A stretch of DNA of 64,000 nucleotides from the NCBI GenBank assembly GCA_033439295.1, contig JAVTLE010000003.1, positions 1,364,001-1,428,000 on the forward strand, written 5' to 3'. The notes under the pieces are model-generated. The model was not told the origin of the DNA. It did no database searches and saw only the letters and a list, made by a program, of their open reading frames with translations. The position numbers were made by a program, and so were the translations under genes. Shown in pieces: positions 1 through 12,200 of the stretch; position 1 is the first letter of the stretch; the number at the start of each line of letters is the position of its first letter. The stretch comes from Deuterostichococcus epilithicus (lineage: Eukaryota; Chlorophyta; Trebouxiophyceae; Prasiolales; Stichococcaceae).

Positions 1-115
1 TGCGCATGGCGGCACGCCAGTGGGAGCTCCAAGCACCCTTGAGGGTGACCGCATGGGCCGGCGCATACGTCCCGAGGACTCACGGCTGTCTCCCTGCATG
101 GCTGCGCAGCTGCAG

Positions 116-2845
116 GGCGGCGGCAACTGCGCCAACGCGCTGACGGGGGCGTCGCGCCTTGGACTGCGTACCGCGCTGGTCACTAAGATCGGCGCCGACT
201 CCATCGGCGACACCCTGGTGCAGGTGCAGCCATGGGGGCGTAGCTGACAGCCCGCGCCGGCAGGGGCTGGCATTGTGGTCAGGCATGTCATGATCCTGCC
301 AGCCGCAAGGTTGGGGTTTAGGAGGGCTGCCGACAGGGAGGTCAGGCAACGACCCGGGCACGGCCTGTACATTCTGTGAGGGCGACTGGGACACATGCCC
401 CCGACCATGTGGGGCCGGCCCTACGCCTGCCGCATGGCTTGCCGAAAAAGCCTGACTCGACATCTTCTCAGGAGCTGGAGGGTGACGGCGTGGACGCGTC
501 GCTCGTCCTGCGCGCCGAGGGCTTCCCCTCGCCCTTCACATACACCATTGTCGACCGGTCAGGCGCGCCTCTGAGAATGCGTGGCTGCACCCCTTCTGCT
601 GCAGCCTTGACTCGAGCAAACATCATTAATGCAGGCGAGCAGTTCGCCAACCTGATTTGAGCACAGGATGATGCATCAGGCAGGCCCATGCACAAGTTTC
701 GTCATGACTTGCTGGCGAGCCTGGCGGAGCGCCATGATGCACATCTGCTGACTGTCTGAATGTCGCTTGCGCTGTGGCTGCGCCACAGGCGGCACGCGGT
801 GCTGCATTCACACGCCCAGCGCGCCGCTGCAGCCGGGCGACATCAGCCGCGAGCTGGTCGAGCAGGCACTGGAGGGCGCCTCGCTGGCGTTTTTCGACGG
901 CCGCCTGACGGAGGCGGCGCTGGTGCTGGCCGACGCCGCGCGGGTGAGCGCCAGCAAAACCGTTCGTCCTGCAGCTGGACTAAAACGAAGGTGTTACTGG
1001 ATGCCGCACTGGCGATGTCTGGCAGCTGGTTGGTGAACGACGCGCAAAGAACAATGCTGATTCGGGCGTGCGCAGCTGTGACGACGGTCGCCAGGGTGTC
1101 CATGCTGATAGTGACTCGCTGTCGGCCGTCGCGGCGCTGGCGCCCTCGGCTGGCCGAAGCTGGGACCGCGTGGCTTTGGCCTTGTCGCTCGAGACCCCTG
1201 CCAGGACTTGGTCAGCGAGAAATTTTGCACGCCCACAGGAGAGAGGCATCCCCATCTTGGTGGAAGCGGAGCGTATACGCAATCGCCTGCCGGAGCTGCT
1301 GCAGCGCGCCAGCTTCGTCACCAGCTCAGCGCACTACCCAACGGTGCGAGCTAGCGGCAACTGCTGTCTACCTTGTAACCTTGCTCCAAGCCGTTTATTT
1401 TTCTATCGGTACTATTGTCACGTCTGAAGTCAGCGCCAGCGCCCAGGTCAAAGCTGAACCCCGCAGGCATCGCGCTGCACCACTCCTGAGGCGGCATACG
1501 TGACGCCATCGGAGTGTAACAGGCCCATGCGACCCATGCATGCCGTGATATCAAGTGACGCCTTTGACGCAGGAGGCGATGGGTGAGGATCGGCAGGGCG
1601 ATGCGATGGTGGCGATGCTGGCGTCGCTGCCGGACGCCCGCTGGCTTATCAGCACCCAAGGTGGGTGAGACGCCTCGTGCAGGAGTCGTGGGGCGGCTGC
1701 TGACAGCCAAGCAGATGATTGTCGAGGGCTTGTGCGGGGTTTGTGGGCGTGCAAAGCAGGCACTGGTCACTCGGCACCTGTCTGGGTCGCGGGGCAAGCC
1801 TGCGACCTGCTGAAACGTGTGGCATGCCCACTCCCCAGCTCAGCTGCAGTGGGTGGCGTTGGTGAGGGTGCTGCAGAGGCCGAACTTACAACTCTTCATA
1901 TATATCTAAAATCACCTCTTCGAGCAGAACACGAGCTTGGTTCAGCTGCCCACTTGCGCCGCCTACAGGCAGTCGAGGCAGCATCCTGCTGGAGCGCGCC
2001 GCGGATGGCGGCGCCCGGGCAGCCGGCAGAGGCGGGGCGACGCCCCTGGACGACGTCCTGGCGGAGCTGTGGCTGGAGCTGGACGAGCGGCAGTCGCCCC
2101 CGGAACTGGGCTGCACCACGGCGTCCGGTGCAGAGATCGGGTGCGCTCTAATTGAAGCTGCTCCATGTAGCGCTCCTGAGAGGCTATCAGTTGCCAGACC
2201 TTCTTGGTGGCTGGCGCGGACCTGAACGATGAGGCAGCGGTGTGGTGGCCTGCTGCAGGCGTGTTCGGACCCGGAATGCCTTCAAGGCGGCACGGATATA
2301 GAGACCATGAGGCACGACGCCTGCACCTGAGCCCCGGACCACTACCCATATGCGCAGTGCCGGGACCACTGTGGAACGCGCCGGCAGCTTCACCATCGGC
2401 CGTGGGCAGCCGGGCGGTGGCGAGCCTCCGACGATCAGCGGCAGGGTGGTTGTGGCATCGGCGGCGTCCGTTGGGGTGGGCAGCTGCTTCCCACTTGTGA
2501 CGCCTGTGCAGCAGAGGCTCTCTCGCCCAGCATGACCAGCTGCTGCAACTGGCACTCAGGTGTCCACCGACTGGTGCACAGCGCTGTATAATATCTTACT
2601 TAGGATGCATCTGGAAAGCCTGCCAAGTCCATGGCATGGCGTGGTGGGTGCTGCAGGCAATAGTGGACTCCACAGGGGCCGGAGACTCCTTCAATGCGGC
2701 CGTCATGTACGGCATCGCCACGGGCATGCAGGTGGACCGGATCATGCAGCTGGGCGCCGTGACAGCGGGCTGCAAGCTCGGGACACTCGGTGCGCGGCCC
2801 GGCATGCCGTGCCGAGAACAGATTAGTAGCGCATTGCTGTCGTGA
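116..2845 (+). CDS. PfkB-family carbohydrate/nucleoside kinase (5' end outside window or unresolved)
   Basis: ATP-dependent sugar or nucleoside kinase of the ribokinase/PfkB family. Visible exons, in order: 116-223 (GGGNCANALTGASRLGL, the substrate-side PfkB signature), 472-562 (ELEGDGVDASLVLR), 789-943 (SLAFFDGRLTEAALVLADAA), one from 1239 (IPILVEAERIRNRLPELLQ), one from 1571, one from 1979 (GSILLERAADGG), one around 2350-2480, and the last exon ending at 2845. The last exon holds the catalytic anion-hole motif DSTGAGDSF with its Asp base, and ends LGARPGMPC, as in plant homologues. Phases match between most exons. The 562/789 junction works only as a GC-AG intron (tcag|gcgcgc). No start codon is visible, so the N-terminus probably lies left of the window. 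Substrate and compartment cannot be read from the sequence. Confidence 0.8.
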
Positions 2846-3295
2846 TCGGTGGTGGCTGGCCGCAGGGCGGTTTTCGTTTACAAGGCGAGCATGCAAAGGT
2901 GATTGTATTCCCCACTCGGCCAAAATTGCGCCAGCTGCAGACACTGATGCAGCGGCAGACTCCCTGGCAGAACCTTTTGACAATGTACAAGTGTGCATGG
3001 CACGAAACCTCTCTCAAACAACACACTGCCAGCCCAAACAACAGAGCAGACCAGATTGAGCGCTTCGCCAGCAACTCAGGCGCGGAGTCCAAGTCGCAGT
3101 CCAAATCGCAAGTCACCCTAGACCCTTGCCAAAGTAGCTTGCAGCGGGTCCTCGACCAGCGACGGGGATTCACTGGTCGGTTTCACCAGGTAGTTTGATC
3201 GCATGTGATCTCGCTGCAATCTCGCAGTCGGCGTCGCACTCACGCTTCGCCCAGTAGTCTGCCACCTCCTGCGGGCAATGCGCACAACGGCCATC
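2846..3295. other. Convergent intergenic spacer
   Basis: This lies between the stop of the PfkB kinase (+) and the stop of the EF-hand gene (-). I see no coding signal or RNA gene. It presumably holds the two facing 3' untranslated regions. Confidence 0.4.
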
Positions 3296-4330
3296 TCACT
3301 GACTACAATTACAACACAAGACACACGACACAGTCCGGCACGACGCGGTGTCACTGACGGATTTCGCCGCCTTCAGGGCTACCGAGAATAGCTGTGTGAT
3401 GAGGAGCCGTGTGCTAAACACCATGACCACAGAGCCGTATCACGCGGGTGCCGCACCTTGTTGCGCAGGTCTGCCGACGCCATGTGCAGAACCAGAGCCG
3501 CAAACTCGCCCTTCTCTACGGTGCTGTTATTGTCCGCATCCGAAGCTGCGCCGCCAAGTACACGTTCAGGCAGTGACATGCATGATCGGTAGGTTGGCAA
3601 AAACAAGGGACGAGGATGCCCTGGCAACGGCTTCGACACTATCGACAGGGAAATCCAATCAATGCATGCAAAGCCAGGTCCCATGCCTTCGCGTATTCCG
3701 ACTACTGAACTGTGAGGCTGCCGCAGGATCAGGCGCTTCACCTTCGATGAACTTCTTGGCGATCTCCTCGGTCAGCTGGACGTTGCGGCTGCGGAGGGCA
3801 GCTGCCACCTCCTTCGCTGTCAGATGCCCTGCAGCACGGCAGTCGGGCTCGGCGAGTCGGATACAACTGCAAAGCATGGGCCTGAATCCTTCCAGGCGAG
3901 GCCACTACAGCCAACGCACCATCTCCGTCGACGTCAAAGCTGTCGAATATACGCGAGAGCGGATCCCGACTCGGCGACGGAATGTAGCGCTGCCGCTCCC
4001 ATATCTGCAGGTTCCGTCACATCAGGGTCTCTTGTGCATGATGACGGTGACACACCCAAAGAACACAAGGAATGCAGCAAGCGTGCGGCTGTGCAGCCTG
4101 TCTGCCCGCTCACCGCTGCCGCAAACTGCTGCATGCCGTCGATCGCGACGCCGTCACCCAAACCCTCCGGCATGCCGGCGGACTGCCTGTAGGCATGCCG
4201 GAAGGCCTCCGATGCCGCGCCGATGTCCGCCTCTGTGCGAGCAGCAGGGCCACACGTCTTGCTATTGATCAAGCGACATCTTGCCATCGATCCAGTAGAC
4301 CCACTGTGGTTGACAATGGAGAACCAGCAG
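3296..4330 (-). CDS. EF-hand calcium-binding protein
   Basis: A minus-strand multi-exon gene with helix-loop-helix calcium motifs. Recognisable exon pieces, in order from the right: SEAFRHAYRQSAGMPEGLGD near 4200, SRIFDSFDVDGDGAL near 3930 (a canonical D-x-D-x-D-G loop), GHLTAKEVAAALRSRN near 3800, and SDADNNSTVEKGEFAALVLH near 3520 (a second loop, D-A-D-N-N-S-x-x-x-x-x-E). The last exon ends in a stop at 3296-3298. The first piece resembles the spacing of sarcoplasmic-type calcium-binding proteins, but that is a weak inference. The start codon and exact splice sites are uncertain. A YWIDGKMSLDQ reading near 4280 may be part of a further EF-hand. Confidence 0.5.
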
Positions 4331-4925
4331 GCTAGACACATGAGCTGCAGCTAGCGCCCTTTGCGAACCATGTCTGCTGCTGTCTCGTCCTGCACGGCAT
4401 GATTGACAAGGACGACCAGAAGCAGACCTCGGTATTCGTCAGACGGCGAGGAGGCCTGCTGGGCTGCGCTCTGACAGACGGTCCCGCACCGACACGCCGT
4501 GCGCTGGGGCAAAGTGGCCCTCCGAGTCCGAGAGCTGGTCTGCACGCTGCTACCAGGTGCAAAAGCTTGCATGAGCAGCATCATCTGCTGCCCTGCGCGC
4601 GGCCTGCAACGTCCGGATGTCGGAGTACGCCAAGCCACACAAGTTTTTGCAGCTGGGCAAACGACGGCACCGGCTGAAGGTTGAGGCTAGCAGGCCAGTT
4701 CGCAGCGTCTGCCGTCTGGTCAACAAGGACACGCAAATGTGGGTGCATCATCATGGCAGATGATCTGTAGTGCCGCACGGTGATCCATCTAAAACCCTTG
4801 TGAGTAGCTTTCTGCCCTCGGACCGATCGTCGGTGCCAGATTGTCGTCTTGTCATGGAAGCACAAAGGGATCTAATTTGTATAGCAGAACTTGTTTGACA
4901 CGACCATCTGTTGATACATCCGGAT
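4331..4925. other. Unresolved stretch between EF-hand gene and kinesin pseudogene
   Basis: Several minus-strand open frames cross this stretch, for example one ending at 4351 with YRGLLLVVLVNHAVQDETAA, but none matches a family I recognise and I could not link them to the EF-hand gene. It may hold upstream exons of that gene or only non-coding DNA. Confidence 0.25.
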
Positions 4926-7072
4926 GCTGGTAGTCACGCTATGACTGTGAGCTCGGTCGAGGTGTTGCTGCGCGCAAAGCCGGTCCGCAATCCCTCTGGA
5001 TCGCTTACCGTGCAGAGCGATGAGCATACCACAGTTTTCAGAGGGTTCAAAAGATGCCAACCTTTCACGCGACTCGTCGTTGAAGGAATTGCATCTGTAA
5101 CGTTGCCTATCCGCACGTCGCCACCGTGCAGGTCCGTCAACAACCAGCGTGAGGTGCTTTAATTTGGCTTCTCTGGAGTGTTCGGCACGGACACCCAGCG
5201 GGAGCAGGTGCCCGCCTGCCGTGCCTTGCGGTGCCGAGGATTCACAGCATTCCGCATACTCTTTGCGGCATGCGTCAGGTGTTTGGCCACGTCGCCCAGA
5301 GAATTGTGCTGGCAGCCCTAGATGGCGTCAATGGAACCTTCTTTGCATACGGACAAACCGATCCGGGCAAGACATTCACGATGATGGGCGGTGCCGAGCG
5401 ATATGTGGACCGTGGCATCATCCCGCGCGCCATCTCACTCATCTACAGCGAGCTGGCCAAGCGCAGCGACAGAACATACTCGGAAAGTCGAACCCCACAC
5501 TCCTTACTTCTCAGTCTGCTGCCTGACACATCACCCGACGGCATCTGATGGTCCGCCCGCAGTTTGTGCCAACAGCTGGGACCTCCAACGCGGGCATCAT
5601 CCCACATGCAGTGTGCTGCCAGCCACAGCGCTCAGCAGTGCCGGGCCAGCACCGTCGCTGAAGCACAGGCTGCGGAACGGTGCGCATGTGCACGTCTCCT
5701 GCGCGGAGATCCACAACGAGGCGGCGTTCGACCTGCTGGCGGCGACGCGCGACACCGTGCGCAGCCTCGATGGCCTGCAGCGGGTGCACCTGCTGGAGGG
5801 TTTGGAGTCGCGCATGCACCTGCGCGGCCTTGTCGGTGCACCGCACCGCCAGCGAGGAGGAAGCCCTCAACCTGGTGGGAGAACCCGCCTGCCTGGGAGC
5901 GCTGCCTCACCCGCTCTCCATGCTGAGTGCAGAGCGCCCTGTCGACGCCAAAAGACGCTGAGGCTGCGTCATCATGCAGCGGTCCTGCATCAGTAGAGGC
6001 CACATACGAAGCATATCCTCTTATGACTTTGGGCTCAGTGCTCTTGTGCGACCGCAGCTGTTTCTCGGGGACACCACGAGTCCATCGCCACCTGCCGCTG
6101 TGCGCAGTGCATGGCAATAATCAAGAACGAGGTGAGGCGGAAGATTACATGGTTGCGGCCAGAGACCTTATGCGACGCATCGGCAATTGCCCCCAAGAAA
6201 GTGGACATCCAGCACATGGTGGTGACCAGCCCGTGGCGGCGGATTCGCAATTGAGTGAGCTTATACACAGGTGGCGGTGAACGAGGAGGTGGACCCGGTG
6301 CTCGCGGTGCAGCGGCTGACCCTGGAGACTGCTGCCCTGAGATCGGAGCTCAGGTGGGCTCCTGCAGCCCTCATAATAGCATCTCGCTCGACTGTGCCTT
6401 AGATGATCCGGATGCAACGTGTCGGCTTACATACCGGCTACAACAGGGCGTGAGGTCCCTCGCTCTCAGGCTCCTGTGCCCGTCTCTCAGGCTGTTGCAC
6501 GAGGATGATGACGAGGAGATGCGGCCGGAGGCGCTGCAAGGCCTGCACAGCCGCATCGATGCCTACTTGGCTGACAGGAGAGCAGCGCTGGGCGTCAAGC
6601 TGGACAGCATGCGCATCGTGCAGATAGGTGCGCGGCTGCTGTCCTTTCTGGCACAATGCGGTTGCACTCTTAGGCCCTGAAACAAGGGTTTGCTATGCTG
6701 CAATGTATTGCGGTCCAGTCGCCTTTGCGTTCAGCCGCGTCAGTCATCTCTACTTTTGCCTCATACAGTCATTGGCATTCTGCGGGACCGTGTCTTCCTT
6801 AGCCAGCAGTGGCGGCTGCAGGCAGCTTGCAACAGCAGCCGAAGGCGCTGCTCCTCGAGCCGGCAGACGACTTTGCAAACGTGGAGCCGAGCATCATTGC
6901 CCCGGAATCGCCGCTGCTGACGGGCAATGCGATTGCAGATCGCAACATTGTGCGCTTCTATGAGCAGAGCACCCAATTGCTGCAGCGATACCAGTCGAGC
7001 ACAGTGAACTTATTTGAAGATGGAGCGAATATATTTTGTGGTACTGTGGTCACGGGCATGAGTCGCGGATAA
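4926..7072 (+). pseudogene. Decayed kinesin-9 (KIF6/KLP1-like) flagellar kinesin
   Basis: Fragments collinear with kinesin-9 of the KIF6 type. They are SVEVLLRAKPVRNPSGSL (N-terminal strand), VNNQREVL then FGFSGVFGTDTQREQ, VFGHVAQRIVLAALDGVNG with the P-loop GQTDPGKTF (normally GQTGSGKTF), GGAERYVDRGIIPRAISLIY, HLLEGLESRMHLRGL, SVHRTASEEEALNL, ESIATCRCAQCMAIIKNE and VNEEVDPVLAVQRLTLE, with a further tail to 7072. Damage visible in conserved blocks: a TAA (5160-5162) inside the VNNQ...FGF block in the same frame; a frame change between the MHLRGL and SVHRTASEE blocks near 5830; and no DLAGSE switch II or following helix at all, because only about 200 bases separate EEEALNL from ESIATCR where about 110 residues are expected. 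The family drives or binds the axonemal central pair. A functional short paralogue is unlikely but not excluded. Confidence 0.7.
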
Positions 7073-7735
7073 GTTTGGCACTTCAGTTGCAGTGGCTGCG
7101 CGAGTGTGTGTGAGAGGGACAACATGCTGCGGATGCCCGAAAATCCTCTTCGAACAAATGCATATTTCGTACGTTGAAACAGACGCAGATCGCCCCCAGT
7201 GTTTGCGTTAGGCATGTAGTAATCATCGGTGGTGGTTCTCAGGGTCGTACGCTGTCGAAACGAGGCAGATGCATAATCGAGCAGGCGGAAAATGTTGCGG
7301 CCAATGCGTGAGTGCTGCCGGGCTGTGCGCGCCTGCGCGATTACCTTGGAACAATTCGACTGCACGCCTGAAGCACATTTTTGCAACGATTGCTCCATTC
7401 CACCTCGTGTCGTGTTTGAATCTGTGTTCGATAGCAGTCTGCAGAAAAAGCCGACTGCAACACATCTGAGGTAACTGCTCAGCGTGCCACCGCACGAACA
7501 CAACGCTGACCGACACCAGTAAGCACATTCGCTGCAATTGGGCGGATGTCATTTGCGCAAGGTCAGATCATCGACCATGTTGCAGTATTGCAGCTGATCA
7601 AAAGTAATCTGATCAAATCAGAATGAGCACATCAATGCTGTGCGCCATCCACTCACGTCCTGGTTAGCAGGGTTGCTGTTTGCCAGCGAGTCCGTCAGCA
7701 ACCCGGAGACCGACCCGGCACTTGAGCAGGTTCAG
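7073..7735. other. Spacer after kinesin remnant
   Basis: I see no convincing coding exon here. It separates the kinesin remnant (+) from the 3' end of the chloroplast membrane-protein gene (-). Confidence 0.35.
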
Positions 7736-8709
7736 TCATCGTCCTGGAACTCCCTGCAGGAATGAGATGCAAAACAGTCTCACGTCTGTCGTACATGAAT
7801 CAAGGTGTGTGACATTGATGCGTTCAGGCATGACATGTCCCTTGCATTTGACTCTGTGGAGAGCGCTGGAAGCACCCGCACCTACGGTCGGTCCACCGAG
7901 GTCGCCTAAACTTTGCAATCTCCTCCTGCGAGGCATGTGCGAGTCATTCAGTCCTGCAACATGCGTTCTTGATCTCCAGAACAGCCTCTCCAAATCCACA
8001 CACGTCATCATACACTTGCTGGGCATCTGCCTGATGCTGCGCAGCTGGCTCGGATTGGCACTGGCAAGCTCACCTCTGTCATGTACTCGCCCGTCGCCTT
8101 GAACGTCTCCCTGTTGAGCTCCCGAAGCTCCTCCAACCGTTTCTGCCAGAACATTGTCTGGCCGTCAGGTTCATGGACGCGGATGTCGCGGCGCAAGGAC
8201 CATGCGGTGTCGTCCGAGGAGGAGGCGGTCACCGCGATATGTCTGAAACATGCACGAGGGTGTAGTCGGGCCTCGGCCAGGCATGCATCGTGATGCTCAC
8301 CTCATCTGCGTTGTCGCGGCTGATGTAGAACGCCGGGGCACCGATGCCAATTGCGACACCCAGGACGGCACCCGCAAGCCCTGCGGCAGGTGTTACGACC
8401 AAGGTTGCGACAGGTTGTGTTAAAAAGGTATCGTCTTGATGAGTACCGATTCAAGAACACAAGGCCCAGCGCCGCGGCGCATCATGCAGTCTCTGCTTTT
8501 TAGATGTATGTCTCACCAACCAGCGTGTCTGGGTCACTCCAGTCTATGTTGAGAGCTGCGACCGGCTGGCACGCGGGCATCCTCCTCTGCTGCCTGCTGT
8601 GAGCCAACAGCCTCTGGGGTGCACCATGCTGAGGCACTGCGGTCCTAAACGGGGCACGTCTGGCCGTCAGCGGCGCCACGCTCATCGCTGCACACTGTGC
8701 ACACACCAT
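7736..8709 (-). CDS. Small chloroplast-targeted single-span membrane protein (conserved, unnamed)
   Basis: Exon 1 (8709-8517) gives a typical plastid transit leader (MSVAPLTARRAPFRTAV, rich in Arg, Ala and Ser with no acids) leading to NIDWSDPDTLV. Exon 2 (8380-8301) joins in phase and encodes one hydrophobic segment, LAGAVLGVAIGIGAPAFYIS. A third exon on the same strand (about 8235-8080) encodes VTASSSDDTAWSLRRDIRV and a helical tail, LEELRELNRETFKATGEYM. A last exon would end at 7736. The exon 2/exon 3 junction does not fit: the only good donor after 8301 and the acceptor near 8236 are out of phase, so a base error, an unusual splice or decay is possible. ATG choices are 8709 or 8685. Function unknown; a thylakoid or envelope location is inferred. 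Confidence 0.5.
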
Positions 8710-9200
8710 GATCACTTGCTGGGATGGAACCAGGGCGAACACGCGTTTGCCAATCCGAGGCTCTGCTGGCACCACGGGACTGCTGCCATCAACTGCTTCC
8801 ATTACATTCTATAGCCACGTGGGCAAGTCTGAGTCAGCGTGCTCGCGAGAGTGCGCAGTTTGTGTTCCCGCATCTGCATTTCGCTTGCATTCATCGCTTG
8901 CGCAACCGGAGACGAGCTTGAACATTGACGCATCGCAATGGAACGGTTGCGCGTGCTGAATGGGCACTTCGCCGGCGAAGGTGATGACACATGCTGCCTT
9001 GTGAGACGGATTGCAAATCTCTATTGTAGCAGCGAACGTGCTCTTGAACTAATAGAACATTGGATACGTCCTTTGGCAGTTGTTCATGCTTGGAAGAACA
9101 GAGCTGCCACAGGAGGACTTGCTGTGACCCCAAAGGAGTCACCGGACAACGTAACCGTCCCTTTGTATGCACAGACGACGAGTCGTCGCAGGCGAGCATC
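8710..9200. promoter_or_regulatory. Divergent intergenic region
   Basis: Start regions of the minus-strand chloroplast membrane protein (8709) and the plus-strand acyl-CoA oxidase (9201) face away from each other across about 490 bases, so both promoters should lie here. I see no clear TATA box or other named element. Confidence 0.4.
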
Positions 9201-12200
9201 ATGCCGCAGCCAACGCGCGCACAGTCCAGCGGCTTCACGGCGCATTTCCCGCAGGCGCAAAACATGTCGGCGTTCCCGCCGGCGGCGCACGATCTGCTGA
9301 ACCTGGATGACCTGTTGACGCCGGAGGAGCGCAAGACGCGCTACGTCGTCCGCGAGTTCATGGTAAGGCGGCATAGTGTGATGCTGCGGTCGCTCGCGGC
9401 GGCAGCGCATTGGCGCCTGGCAAGCTGCTGATCCTCCCGCGGCTCCATATGCGCCGCTATTTCACGTCTTGTTACAGTCACAGCGGAGCTGCTCGACAGA
9501 AGTTCATCACGAGTGTCCGGATAGACCATTGTTCGTCAAGCCTTTTCCACTGTGACAGCCAGCAAACCCTCTGCAGGAGACAGAGGTCGCTCCAATCATT
9601 GCCGGGCACTGGGAGCGGGCGTCTTTCCCTTACGAATTGATTCCCAAGCTGCGGAAGCTGAACCTAGGTGAGCAAGACGGTGCACAAAGGCATTATTGCT
9701 CCGAATCTCACGGCACACCCTCCTTCTCTATGGCGCTCGATGAGAAGCATGTTATTGCCTCATGCGTTTGATGCGTTTGCAACCTCTAGGCGGCGCGACG
9801 CTGTCCGGCTTTGGCTGCGCGGGGCAGACTATCATGGAGGCTGCCATGACGGTAAAGCGTTTCCTCGTCATCAATGTGCACGCCCTTCAGGCGAACGGAG
9901 AAGCATACACATGCCCAGAATTTGAGGGCCTATACTGGCAGACCCTGGTTCCAGAATTGCTGTGCTCACACCGATGGCAAGGTGTAACAGCAGGGAGCAG
10001 CAGCCTGATGACTAATCATTTTGCACACCTTGTAGGTGGTGGAGATGGCAAGAGTGGACGCCAGCATGTCTACCTTCCTGATGGTGCACAACTCCCTGGT
10101 AGGCTGATTCCACCGACAGGCCTGACAATGGCTTCGAAGGGCCTTTTGAAAGGGGACCCGGTATGATAACAACATGGCATAGCAAAGACAGAGTTCATGT
10201 CCAGTTTCATCTGGAATAGTAGCAGATTTGAAAAAGATGGGTACATCATCGTGCGCAGTGCATGCTGACCATCGGGCTGCTGGGCTCTGAGGAGCAGAGG
10301 CGGGAGCTGCTGCCGTCGCTAGCCAGCCTGGAGTCCATTGGTGAGTCACAAGAGACTCCATCTGGATTTTAGGCGAAATCTCAGCTCGGTCATGGTCCAG
10401 CAGCCGCTCTTGCCTTAAAGGCTGGCTGGCCAGGGCCGGCTGCGTTCGCCGCCGAGATCCTGCCGCGCGGGTGGCATGGGGCAGGTCTGCTCGCAAGCAC
10501 AATCTGCTGGCATGACGTTGCTATGAACTGTGCAGGCGCATGGGGCCTGACGGAGCCCAGCAACGGCTCTGATGCCTCGGCGCTGCAGACGACAGCCGCC
10601 AAAGTGCCCGGTGGCTGGAAGCTGAACGGCTGCAAGCGGTGGATCGGTGGGCCTTGCTTGCCCGCCCTTGCATGCTTATTGTGGCTCCTGCCGCGGCCAG
10701 CCGGGCAAAGCTCTCTGCATCTGGGAACGAGGCACGCCCAGTCCGAGGCGAGGTCAGCTCATCTGGAGATCTGTGCGCCGGCCCCGTGTCACTGCATGGC
10801 TCAAGCGCCTGTGCAACCTGTGCTGCACCGCGCAGGCAACGCCACCTTTGCGGATGTGGTGGTCATCTGGGCCCGCAACCTGGACACCAAGCAGGTCAAC
10901 GCCTTTGTGGTGAAGAAGGGCACGCCCGGGTTCACGACCACCAAGATCGAGGCGAAGATCTCCCTCAGGTGCTGAGAGCGGACAGCGTTCGACTACTGAG
11001 GTGGCAATGACACGCTGGCGATGCGCTTGCAGGGCTGTTGTGCGCACTTCAGACCTGTGCCATCTGGCAAGCAAGCTCGAAGTTGGTGTCCGTCACAAAT
11101 CCGACTGTCAGAGGGGCGTCGTGTACTGTGGGTGGATGCTCCCTCGGTGCATGAGATGAGCTGCTGCGCCCGCAGGTGCGTCCAGAACGCAGACATCGAC
11201 ATGCAGGATGTGTTTGTAGCGGACTCAGCGCGCCTCACCGGCGTCAACTCCTTCCAGGACACCAACAAAGTGCGAGTTTCAACGAGTCACACATGCACGG
11301 CCTGGCAGGGCCTGGTCCAACCTGACCTGTGAGTCTGAACCGTGTCTGCTGGCGTGTCTGCTGTGACTGCGAATCTAAGCTCAGGCTCTGTTCCAAGCAC
11401 TTGATGTGATTTCACCGCACCGGGAAAGTTTCCCGCCTTCTCGGCTGCCTTTTTGGCTGCGTTGCTGCACCTGACTGGCATTCACCACCTGGCCGTGTGA
11501 TCACACAGGTGCTGGCGGTGTCACGTATCATGGTGGCGTGGCAGCCGGTGGGCATGGCGATGGGTGCGTACGACATGTGCGTGCGCTACCTGGGGCAGCG
11601 GAAGCAGTTTGGCGCGCCGCTGTCCTCCTTCCAGCTGTCACAGGACAAGCTCGCTCGTATGCTGGCGAACATCCAGGTTGGTGAAACCGTTGCACTCCGC
11701 TCCCTTGCTTGCCGTTCCGCTCGTCTGGCGCATCCCGATTTCTGCTCTTGGCTAATTGCTCCTGCCCCCTGGATGTGGGCCAGCCGGTGGAGCTGCTGTG
11801 CTCCCTCGCGATCTTTTGAGCTGCACTTGCGTATCAATGCGTGACCGTGCCCGCACAGGCGATGACGCTGATGTGCTGGCGGCTAAGCAAGCTGTCGGAG
11901 GAGGGCAAGATGACGCACGCCATGGCCTCCAACGTCAAGGCCTGGACCACCGCCCAGGTAGGAGCGCCGATCACGCAGCTGGCTGCCAGCGTGGTGCCCG
12001 TGCTGCACTCCACCTGCATTCCAACGGCAGTGACCCCGGCGCAGGCCCATGACGCGCTAGACGTGCCATCAGCCTGGTGCTCCGAGCTGGTCATCACAAT
12101 CACAAGACTGCGTGTCACCCAATCTGATGACTTACTGTCCAACGCAGGGGAGGGAGGTGGTGGCTATGGCGCGCGAGCTCCTGGGCGGCAACGGCATCGT

